Of a DNA stretch of 64,000 bases, positions 31,601-38,608 are shown piece by piece. The notes under the pieces were generated by a model. That model searched no databases and was not told the DNA's origin. It saw only the letters and a list, made by a program, of their open reading frames with translations. Source of the stretch: an uncultured bacterium (GTDB taxonomy: Bacteria > Planctomycetota > UBA8742 > UBA2392); the NCBI GenBank assembly GCA_938014885.1, contig CALLQI010000005.1, positions 1-64,000 on the forward strand, in the 5' to 3' direction. Every line of letters begins with the position of its first letter. The stretch's first letter is position 1. Position numbers and translations under genes: made by a program.

Positions 31601-32435
31601 TGTAGGCCGTCGCGGGGCCGATGTGCGCGGGCGTGGCGTTGGACAAGTCAGCGCTGTCCACATTCAGGTGCTGCCACACCGGGCGCGGCTGCACCCATTC
31701 CACCAACGGGTGGCCGATGAAGGTTTGCAGGGCTGCGGCATCGAGGTAGGTGTCGATGAACGCCGTTTCAAGGTCAAGCTCGCCGTTGTCGCCGACGCTG
31801 GCCTCAAGCACCGGCGCGTCGTGCGCAAGCAGCAGCGCGGCGGCCTGCACCGGGCTAACGTCGCGGAAAAACAACACGCGGAACTCGCCGCCTTCAAAGT
31901 CGGCGTTCTCGCGCAGGGCATAAGCGCGGGCGTCGCAGCCGTCAGCCGGGTCGCGCAGCAGTGTGCCGGCACAGTGCGGCTCGCTGCGCAGTACGGCGCC
32001 GATTGCGGCCAGAGACTGCGCGTCGCGGGCACGGATGAAGTGCGCGTTCAGCGCCGCATACCCAACAAAGGTGCCGCCGGCAGCCTTGATGCGGTTGGCC
32101 GTTGCGCGACCCATGTTGCTGCGGAACTTGGCGTAAAAGACCTGCGTCGGGTTCGCAGTCGGTAGCGGGAAAGTGGCGTCTGGAAGGGCATTGCGCGAGA
32201 CCAGCTCAATCAGGTCCTCGCGTTCTTCGGCTGAAAGCAGCTGCGTAAAACGGGTCTTGGCCTGTTTGTCGAAATAGCCACCCAGCTCAAGGCTGCTGCG
32301 CGTCAGGCTTTCTTGTCGCGCCGGTGCCTCGCCGCCCTGCTGCCCGGCCTGCTGGCTGTTCGCCGGCAACGTAAGGATCGAAAGGCCGCCGAGGGCGGCA
32401 CAGGCCAGGATTGCCAGCGCGGGTTTGGGCCGCAT
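28602..32435 (-). CDS. Secreted S8 subtilisin-like protease with P and PKD-like domains
   Basis: This 1277-residue exported protease opens with a signal peptide (MRPKPALAILACAALGGLSI). After a propeptide-like region comes the S8 catalytic domain with Asp291 (VGVWDGGRA), His329 (SHGTHVTG) and Ser493 (SGTSMASPS). A P (proprotein convertase) domain follows at about 690-825 (GSPVAIPDN). Then come four PKD-like or Ig-like repeats (each opening PNADAGPDQNV-like). The tail is a Gly/Ser-rich linker ending GGGGCSTDD, a membrane helix, and RSRRR. It probably degrades extracellular protein and is anchored or processed at the cell surface. It is a paralog of the gene at 32635. Confidence 0.92.
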   Translation of the reverse strand: MRPKPALAILACAALGGLSILTLPANSQQAGQQGGEAPARQESLTRSSLELGGYFDKQAKTRFTQLLSAEEREDLIELVSRNALPDATFPLPTANPTQVFYAKFRSNMGRATANRIKAAGGTFVGYAALNAHFIRARDAQSLAAIGAVLRSEPHCAGTLLRDPADGCDARAYALRENADFEGGEFRVLFFRDVSPVQAAALLLAHDAPVLEASVGDNGELDLETAFIDTYLDAAALQTFIGHPLVEWVQPRPVWQHLNVDSADLSNATPAHIGPATAYNLDGSGIIVGVWDGGRARDTHQGFQSAQSPSPIGAGTKRILEVDGTSNSSHGTHVTGTIVSDGTGNANGRGYAPEAFALSHDWNSMDSERRAARHNYRHVTDNHSYGNAGGGTGGYDSSAQVSDQDIRDLLLNMCKAAGNDGSGDNTLTDDGCMKNSLTIGSVSDTGTISGFSSRGPTDDGRLQPHFTANGEGLTSVSSSNDTDYVGGGSWSGTSMASPSACGSVALLAQLWKREMSNEPFATDVVRAILALTADDRGNTGPDYRYGFGIVDCQRAADLILAHSNASANLGHIVRGQIRQGETIEYNVSVSGNSPLRVVCSWLDAWASTGAGTKLVNDIDLTLVAPNGTTIHFPFSGLTASGSQTHVWTTTGHNRRDNIELATVNNPTAGTWKIRVNGFNIPPDPQASYPNDVTGFVLTCERPIQTSKILVHDTVNTGSPVAIPDNSQGGINRTFNIGDTRAITGVRLYCDISHTNRGHIRIRLTHPSNTTITLEMNDTSTRDDIIAVFPDTRQYDDDVTALLTRPANGVWTVNIADVVSGGTGELVYLSLEVDVSNSGPANNPPVAEAGPNQNVNEGTAVVLSASGSTDADSDPLTYQWSQTAGPGVTLSGAGTVSASFNAPSVASTTVLTFQVLVDDGNGGTDTDTVNVTVNDVPNAAPNADAGPDQNVNEGVTVNLSGAGSSDPENDPITYAWTQVSGPTVSLANPTTVSPSFTAPQVSAATVLTFQLQVSALGGQDTDTVAITVNDVPAPNNPPTANAGSDFSVTEGFLGNANGSASSDPDADPLSFSWAEIGTSLLSLSNANTATPSFTAPAVSSNTNVTLRLTVDDGRGGTDTDDVVVTILDSATGNNPPNADAGIDVFAAYGATVNLDGGASSDPENDTLTYTWAQINGATAITLNSPNTATPSFTAPSVDDVLVFMLTVDDGNGNQDTDTVTITINATGTAPSGGGGSSGGGGKKSGGGGCSTDDSPWSPWALLAAMGLATVALRSRRRAV

Positions 32436-32592
32436 GGTTGGCTCCGGTGTTGTGCGTTTTCAAGCTGTCGGTGGACGTTACCCAGTGCCGTCCTTTGGTG
32501 TGGGACCCCACGTCCTCGCACCAAGCTTATGTAGTTAGAATTCCGGAAACCCTTACTCCGATTCTTCAAGTTTCATGTGGTGCAAATACAAG

Positions 32593-32615
32593 CGGGGCCG
32601 CAAGTTGCGGCCCCG
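32593..32615 (-). terminator. Terminator of the second S8 protease gene
   Basis: CGGGGCCGCAA at 32593-32603 and TTGCGGCCCCG at 32605-32615 form an 11-base stem, though the loop is formally a single base and would open to three or more. On the minus strand it is followed by CTTGTATTTG. It lies 19 bases past the stop codon of the gene at 32635. Confidence 0.8.
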
Positions 32616-32634
32616 TCTTCGAAGACACATCAAA

Positions 32635-35600
32635 CTATGACTTTCGCCTCCGTCGGAATACCAGAAGCAGGGGCAATGCAATCGCCATCAATCCCCCACC
32701 GCCAAGGGTGCAACCGCCACCCCCACCACTGCTCTTGCCGCCGCCACCGCCCCCACCGCCGGTCGGCATCGTGCCTGTCGCATTGATGTGGATTTTCACC
32801 GTGTCGGTATCGGTGCCGCCCCGGCCATCATCGACTGTCAGCTGGAAGGTCAGCACGTCATCGGTCGGTGGCGCGGTGAAGCTTGGTGTGGCCGTGTTCG
32901 CGCCGCTTAGTGCCACCTGGTTTGCGCCTCCGGTCTGGATCCATGAGTACGAAAGCGGGTCGCCGTCCGGGTCGCTGCTCTGGCTGCCGTTCAGCGATGC
33001 GCTGCCCCCGTGCATCCAGGCGGCGTCGGGCCCGGCGTGCGCGTTCGGCGGATTGTTCCCCGCTGCTGAATCCAGCACGGTGATGGTCACGTCGTCGGTA
33101 TCGCTGCCGCCACGCCCGTCACTGACCGTCAGCCGGAAGGTCAGCGGGGTTGAGGCCGTCACGGATGGTGCCGTGAAGGTCGGCGTGGCCGTGTTCGCGC
33201 CCACCAAGCTGACCGTGGGGCCGGAAATCTGAGTCCAGGCGAAGCTGAGCGGGTCGCCGTCGGGGTCAGTGCTGCCGTTGCCATTGAGCTGCGCGGTATT
33301 GCCTTCGGTGATGGTCGAATCCGGCCCGGCATCGGCGTTGGGCGGGTTGTTCGGCGCCGGCGGCGCGTTGGTGTCCACCTCGATGGCCAGGAAGTTCAGC
33401 GTGCCGGTGTTGCCGGAGGTCAGGTCGCGCACGTGCACCTTCCAGTTGCCGTTGGCGGGCTTGCCATGCAGCGTCGTCACGTCGCTGTTGAGCTGGCGCG
33501 TGTCGGGCATGATCGCGATGATGTCGTCCGTGGTGGCCGTGTCCGTGGCCTCAAGCTGAACGGTCGTGGCGTCCGGGTGCTCCAGCACGATTTCGATGTT
33601 GCCGCGCGCGGTGTGCTTGATGTCGATGTAGATGCGCACGCCGGTCAGCGTGCCGGTGTTGCTGACATTCAACGTGCGGACCAGGCCGGTCGGGTTGTTG
33701 TCGGGGATGCTGACTGGGCTGCCGGTGTTGATTGAGTCGCCGACGTACTGGAAGTGGCGGGTCATCTCACGGTTGCTGCACACCACAAAGCCCTGCACCG
33801 CATTCGGTACGCCACGCGCGTTGGCCGGGATGTTGTGGCCTTTCACGCGCACTTTCCAAAGGCCGGCGGCAGGGTTGTTCACCACCGCGACTTCTACATT
33901 GTCGCGCCGGTTGGATGCCGACGTGGTCCACTGGTAGTTCTGGCTCTGGCCCACGCCGTTGCTCAGCCCTGAGTATGGGTGAAACAACGTGCCGGTGGGC
34001 GAAACCAGCGTCAGGTCCAGGTCGTTCACCAGCGTGACCGTCGCGCCGGTGGCAGCGTCGAGATCAAGCCACGCAAGCGCCACCTTCAGCGGTGTGGTAC
34101 CCGACACCTGCATGTCGTATTCGACCGTTGCGCCGTGCCGGATTGCGCTGCGCAGGATCTGCTTGCCGCCTGAGCTCACGTCGGCGTTGATCAGGTCGCA
34201 GGCTTCCTTCACTTTGATTACGCCCAGCCCGTACACGTAATCCGGGCCCGGGTTGCCCCGGTCTTCGGCCGTGATTGCCGTCAGCGCCAGCGCCGCGTCG
34301 GCGGGCATCATCTTGCGGGCGTATTTGTTGTGCCAGTGTTGCGTGATCAGCGTCAGCGCGCCGGCCGCGCCGGGGCTGGCCATGCTGGTGCCTGAGGTGT
34401 AGTCGTGGCCGCCGTTGCTCCAGGTGGAAAGCACCACGTTGCCGTTGGCGACGATGGTGGGCTGCAAGCGCCCGTCGTCGGAAGGGCCGCGGCTTGACAT
34501 GCCGATGATCGCGCCGGTGTCGTCGGTGGCGCCTACCTGGAAGTTGTTCTTGGCGTGCTTGTCGTCGCCGACCGTCTGGCTGCCGCTGCCGCTGTTACCT
34601 GCGGAGCGGCAAACCAGATGCAGCAGATCGCGCGCCAGAATGTCATGCGCCTGCGAAATCGAGTCATAGCCACCCTGGTTGCTGGGGCCGTAACTTGCGC
34701 CATAGCTGTGGTTCTCCACCACGGTGCGGTAGGTGTGCCGCGCCAGCCGCTGCGACGTCGAAGTTGCAGTGCCGTAGTAGTAGTTCACGGCGCAGGCCTT
34801 TGGCGCGAAGCCCCTTGCGGCCGCATTGCCGGCCCCGTCGCCTAGGATGGTGCCGGTGACATGTGTGGCGTGGTAGTGCGGGCTCATGCCTGCGGCATCA
34901 AGCACGCGGCGGCTGCCGGCATTGATCGGGTTGGGGCTTGGCGCGTTCTGGAAATCCGTGTGCGTTTCAAGTGCTTCACCGGCGTCCCACACCCCTACCA
35001 CCAGCCCGCTGCCGTTGAGGCCGTACGAAGTGCCCGGCCCGATCGCGGCCGGTGTGGCCGTGTGCAGCGCCACCGAATTGGCGTTGTCGATGGTCATGGT
35101 CGGGCGCAATTGCAGCCACTCGACGCGCCAGTCCGTGGCGACGTGCAGCAGCGAGTCCGCGGGCAGCCAGGCCTCCAGCGTGCGGACGGACAGTTCGTGC
35201 TCGCAGAATGTTTCGGGGTCGGCGTCCAGCAGCACGCCCCCGGCGTCGTGAACGGCCTGCATGGCTTCTTCAAAGGCGACGTCGCGCCAGAAGATCACGC
35301 GGCATTCGGCTGCGCCAAGCTGCCCGGCGGCGTGGATCTGCCAAAGCGCCGGGTCGCAGGCATCGGCGGGCAGGCGCAGAGCCGTTGCGCTGGCGTGCTC
35401 GCGCAGCGTATCGGCCACCGCGCCCAGCGCCGCTGCGTCGGATGCGCGCAAGACGTAGGTGTGGTCAGGAATGTAAGCAAGGAAGCTGGCACCTTGTGAA
35501 ACCAGCAGCTCAGCCAGTCCGCTTGAGATTGCGCCCGGGAAGCGCGCGTAAAAGGGCTGGTTGAAGTCCTGCGGGAAGTCGAACGTGCCGGATGCCGTAA

Positions 35601-35769
35601 TGTCGCGCGATTTCAGCTTGATCGACGGGGCATCGGGTTGCAGCCGCGACTGGCCTGAGTCGGCAGCGCCGCGAAGCACATCCTGACCTTGGGCCGGGAC
35701 GTACGACTGCCAGATCGCTGTGGCGACAAATGCCGCCGCCAGGCACACAACTGCGGGTTTGGGCCGCAT
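32635..35769 (-). CDS. Secreted S8 subtilisin-like protease, paralog
   Basis: This 1044-residue paralog shares the opening MRPKPA with the gene at 28602. The signal peptide is MRPKPAVVCLAAAFVATAIW. The S8 triad is Asp262 (VGVWDAGEA), His300 in HYHATHVTG, and Ser462 in SGTSMASPG. The usual HGTH motif is HATH here. A P domain follows (near residues 650-790) and two PKD-like repeats, then a Gly-rich linker, GGGGGCTLGGGG, a membrane helix and FRRRRKS. GGAGG precedes ATG 35769. Together with the gene at 28602 it looks like a tandem duplication of about 3 kb that has since diverged. Confidence 0.92.
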   Translation of the reverse strand: MRPKPAVVCLAAAFVATAIWQSYVPAQGQDVLRGAADSGQSRLQPDAPSIKLKSRDITASGTFDFPQDFNQPFYARFPGAISSGLAELLVSQGASFLAYIPDHTYVLRASDAAALGAVADTLREHASATALRLPADACDPALWQIHAAGQLGAAECRVIFWRDVAFEEAMQAVHDAGGVLLDADPETFCEHELSVRTLEAWLPADSLLHVATDWRVEWLQLRPTMTIDNANSVALHTATPAAIGPGTSYGLNGSGLVVGVWDAGEALETHTDFQNAPSPNPINAGSRRVLDAAGMSPHYHATHVTGTILGDGAGNAAARGFAPKACAVNYYYGTATSTSQRLARHTYRTVVENHSYGASYGPSNQGGYDSISQAHDILARDLLHLVCRSAGNSGSGSQTVGDDKHAKNNFQVGATDDTGAIIGMSSRGPSDDGRLQPTIVANGNVVLSTWSNGGHDYTSGTSMASPGAAGALTLITQHWHNKYARKMMPADAALALTAITAEDRGNPGPDYVYGLGVIKVKEACDLINADVSSGGKQILRSAIRHGATVEYDMQVSGTTPLKVALAWLDLDAATGATVTLVNDLDLTLVSPTGTLFHPYSGLSNGVGQSQNYQWTTSASNRRDNVEVAVVNNPAAGLWKVRVKGHNIPANARGVPNAVQGFVVCSNREMTRHFQYVGDSINTGSPVSIPDNNPTGLVRTLNVSNTGTLTGVRIYIDIKHTARGNIEIVLEHPDATTVQLEATDTATTDDIIAIMPDTRQLNSDVTTLHGKPANGNWKVHVRDLTSGNTGTLNFLAIEVDTNAPPAPNNPPNADAGPDSTITEGNTAQLNGNGSTDPDGDPLSFAWTQISGPTVSLVGANTATPTFTAPSVTASTPLTFRLTVSDGRGGSDTDDVTITVLDSAAGNNPPNAHAGPDAAWMHGGSASLNGSQSSDPDGDPLSYSWIQTGGANQVALSGANTATPSFTAPPTDDVLTFQLTVDDGRGGTDTDTVKIHINATGTMPTGGGGGGGGKSSGGGGGCTLGGGGLMAIALPLLLVFRRRRKS

Positions 35770-36080
35770 GACTGCCTCCTCGTTGCAGAACTGCGCACCG
35801 TGGAGAGTCGCCCAGGCCTCACCAACCATGGCAAACGACAATTCAGGGAAAAAGGTTCATGCCGGTTGTGTTCTATCGGTGTCACGGATGCGTCGCGTAG
35901 CGGCGCCTGGAAAACGACGAGTGTCACGAAGCATGTTTACGGTCAACAGTTCACGGTTTACGGTGACTGCAAACAGCCGAAGTTACCGACAACTGTGAAC
36001 CGTCGACTGTTGACCAGCAGTTGTTGACGCCGTGTCGCAACTCGACTCTGCGTTCGCTTTGCGCTACTTTGTGACCGGAG
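35770..36080. other. Intergenic region with repeat, before spoVR
   Basis: This 311-base gap holds the ribosome site of the protease gene at its left edge and the GTTGACGGT-type repeat at 35941-36015. No gene was found. The promoters of the two divergent genes must be here, but no clear pair of -35 and -10 boxes stands out. Confidence 0.5.
35941..36015. repeat. GTTGACGGT-type intergenic inverted repeat, copy 2
   Basis: GGTCAACAGTTCACGGTTTACGGT at the left end (35941-35964) is nearly the inverted complement of the right part that ends ACTGTTGACC at 36015. The words ACCGTCGACT and GTTGAC also occur in the repeat at 1900-1975. It is probably another copy of the same dispersed repeat family. Confidence 0.6.
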
Positions 36081-37568
36081 ATGCCTGTGCTGCTGCCGCC
36101 TGAACTGGCCAAAGTGCAACGCGAAATCGAAGGCCACGCCGTGCGCTACGGCCTGGACTTCTATCCCGTGCACTTCGAGATGCTGGACTACGAGTCGCTG
36201 AACGAAGTGGCGGCCTACGGCGGCTTCCCCACGCGCTACCCCCACTGGCGCTTCGGCATGCATTACGAAGAGCTGCTGAAGTCCTACACCTACGGCATCA
36301 GCAAGATCTATGAGCTGGTGATCAACAACGACCCGGTCATTGCCTACCTTATGGATAGCAATGACTTCGTGTCGCAGAAGCTGGTGATGGCGCACGTTTA
36401 CGGCCACGCGGACTTCTTCAAGAACAACGCCTGGTTCAGCAAGACCAACCGCAAGATGGTTGACCAGATGGCCAACCACGCCTCGCGCATCCGCCGCTAC
36501 ATGGACCACTACGGGCGCGATAAGGTTGAGACCTTCATCGACTACTGCCTCAGCCTCGAAAACCTGATTGACCCGATGCTGCCCTTCACCAAGCAGCCCA
36601 AGCGCCAGGAAGTCGCCGACCTGGACGATGAGACCGTCCGCATCGAGGTGCAGAAGTTGCAGTCCAAAGACTACATGGACCGCTACATCAACCCCCCCGA
36701 GATGCTGGAGCAAAAGCGCAAGGACCTCGAACGCAAAGCGCAGGAAGCTCCGAAGTTCCCCGGCGAGCCCGTGAAAGACGTGCTGTGGTTCCTGATGAAC
36801 TACGCGCCGCTGCGCAACTGGCAGCGCGACGTGATCGGCATTATCCGCGAAGAGGCCTACTACTTTGCCCCGCAGCGCCAGACCAAGATCATGAACGAGG
36901 GCTGGGCCAGCTACTGGCACAGCCGCATCATGACGGAAAAGGCCGCCACGGACGCCGAAATCGTGGACTTTGCCGACCACCACAGCATGACCATGGGCAT
37001 GCAGCCCGGCGTGATCAACCCGTACAAGCTGGGCATTGAGCTGCTGCGCGACATCGAGTACCGCTGGGACCGCGGCATGCACGGCCTTGAGTACGCGCGC
37101 TGCGACGACGTCCACGCCCGCGAAAACTGGGACACCGGCGAGCGCGGGGCCGGCGTCCGCAAGGTGTTTGAAGTGCGCGCGATCTACAACGACCTGACAT
37201 TCATCGAAGAGTTCCTGACGCCCGAGTTCTGCGTGCGCGCCAAGCTGTTCACCTACGAGTACAACCCCGGCAACGGCAGCTACGAAATCAACAGCCGAAA
37301 CTTCGAAGCCATCAAAGGCAAGCTGGTGCAGCAACTCACGAACATGGGCGAGCCTTACATTCACGTGGAAGACGGCAACTATCACAACCGGGGCGAGTTG
37401 TTACTGGTGCACCGCGACGACGGCTTTGACCTTGACGAGAACTACACCCGCGAAACCCTGCGCAACGTGCAGCGCATCTGGAACCGGCCGGTCTGGATTG
37501 CCACCCACGATGAAGGCAAGGAAGTCATGCACCGCTTTGACGGCAAGGACTATCACCGCGACGGCTGA
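36081..37568 (+). CDS. spoVR: SpoVR-family protein
   Basis: This 495-residue protein matches SpoVR/YcgB: LAKVQREIEGHAVRYGLDFYPVHFEMLDY, FPTRYPHWRFGMHYEELLKSY and MNEGWASYWHSRIM are characteristic. SpoVR is required for spore cortex formation in Bacillus and is a partner of PrkA and YeaH in many genomes, though its biochemistry remains unclear. Here it lies 18 kb from prkA and yeaH. The GGAG directly abuts ATG 36081, so the GTG at 36087 (residue 3) may be the true start. It is followed by a lipoprotein gene. Confidence 0.94.
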   Translation: MPVLLPPELAKVQREIEGHAVRYGLDFYPVHFEMLDYESLNEVAAYGGFPTRYPHWRFGMHYEELLKSYTYGISKIYELVINNDPVIAYLMDSNDFVSQKLVMAHVYGHADFFKNNAWFSKTNRKMVDQMANHASRIRRYMDHYGRDKVETFIDYCLSLENLIDPMLPFTKQPKRQEVADLDDETVRIEVQKLQSKDYMDRYINPPEMLEQKRKDLERKAQEAPKFPGEPVKDVLWFLMNYAPLRNWQRDVIGIIREEAYYFAPQRQTKIMNEGWASYWHSRIMTEKAATDAEIVDFADHHSMTMGMQPGVINPYKLGIELLRDIEYRWDRGMHGLEYARCDDVHARENWDTGERGAGVRKVFEVRAIYNDLTFIEEFLTPEFCVRAKLFTYEYNPGNGSYEINSRNFEAIKGKLVQQLTNMGEPYIHVEDGNYHNRGELLLVHRDDGFDLDENYTRETLRNVQRIWNRPVWIATHDEGKEVMHRFDGKDYHRDG

Positions 37569-37642
37569 TTCCCGGTTGCGTAGCATTGCCCCGGCCGTAT
37601 ATTGAATGCCCTCCCCCGAAGTGCCTGCTGGATTCTGCCACC

Positions 37643-38515
37643 ATGCGGAAATTGGTCCTGCTTGCTGCGGGTGCGTTGCTTTTGACTGGCGCTGGGTGCT
37701 CCAGCGGCCCGGAAGTTTATGGCTCAGGCCCTGAGGCCGTGGGCAGCGGGCCCAGCGCGCCTTCGCGCAGCCAGTGGAGCAAATACCTGAACGTGATGAG
37801 CGACAAGGAACGCGTCGAGTTCCAGGAGATCGACGACGAGTTCGACCGCAACCAGTGGATCCGCCGCAACGGTATTGATGTGCGCGCGGACCTGACTTCG
37901 CGCCTCGCCCGCGGCATTTCTGTTGAGGCCGCGCGCCGCCGCATCCAGGAAGTACCCGATGAAACCGTGCGCGACGGCAGCACAACCATGCTTTTCTACA
38001 GCCGCTACAACACCCAAAGCCACACCAACTTCTGGCTGAAGTTCGAAAACGACCAGCTGCTGAGCTGGAACGCCTACACAGATGAAATGCAGCGTCGCGA
38101 GCGCGAAGTGCTGAACTTCGAAGCCGACCTGATGCGCAACTTCGACATCGTGCTTGAGCGCGGCATGGGCATGCAGCAGATCCGCATCCAGGCCCGCAAT
38201 GCCCAGGATGACCTGAATGACGTGGAACTCGCACACCGCGAGCGCATCTATTCGGACCAGTACAAAGGCACCGGCAAAGTCAGCTACAGCGATTACATCC
38301 TGGCTGAGCAGCTGCTGCTGGCGCGTACCCGCAACGAGATGTTCAAGTGGTTCCAGGGCCGCACGCCTGACAAAGTCACGATCCACCGGCCCTACGAAAC
38401 GCACCACTACTATGTGCTGCACACCGACCAGTCCGGCAACGAAACTGTAGTGACCGTCGAATTCGTGTTCCTGAACGGCCTGCTAGAGGCCTGGCACGTT
38501 TTCCACGACCGCTAA
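37643..38515 (+). CDS. Hypothetical lipoprotein
   Basis: This 290-residue protein has a lipoprotein signal ending LLLTGAGC with the Cys at residue 19. The rest is charged and helical with conserved-looking blocks (MSDKERVEFQEIDDEFDRNQWIRRNG, and aromatic FYSRYNTQSHTNFWLKFEN). I recognise no family. It may be an outer-membrane-linked protein. ATG 37643 is chosen because it gives a proper signal peptide. The upstream spoVR gene ends 74 bases before. It ends with a strong terminator. Confidence 0.72.
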   Translation: MRKLVLLAAGALLLTGAGCSSGPEVYGSGPEAVGSGPSAPSRSQWSKYLNVMSDKERVEFQEIDDEFDRNQWIRRNGIDVRADLTSRLARGISVEAARRRIQEVPDETVRDGSTTMLFYSRYNTQSHTNFWLKFENDQLLSWNAYTDEMQRREREVLNFEADLMRNFDIVLERGMGMQQIRIQARNAQDDLNDVELAHRERIYSDQYKGTGKVSYSDYILAEQLLLARTRNEMFKWFQGRTPDKVTIHRPYETHHYYVLHTDQSGNETVVTVEFVFLNGLLEAWHVFHDR

Positions 38516-38529
38516 CCGAAGCAACCTGC

Positions 38530-38558
38530 AAACACCCGCGCCAAGGCGCGGGTGTTTT
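38530..38558 (+). terminator. Terminator after lipoprotein gene
   Basis: AACACCCGCGCC at 38531-38542 and GGCGCGGGTGTT at 38545-38556 form a 12-base stem with a two-base loop at its tightest; a wider loop is more likely. TTTTG follows the stem. Confidence 0.85.
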
Positions 38559-38608
38559 GATTCCTGACGTGGCGCGCCATTCACGCTATACGTTGCAACA
38601 GACGCGCC

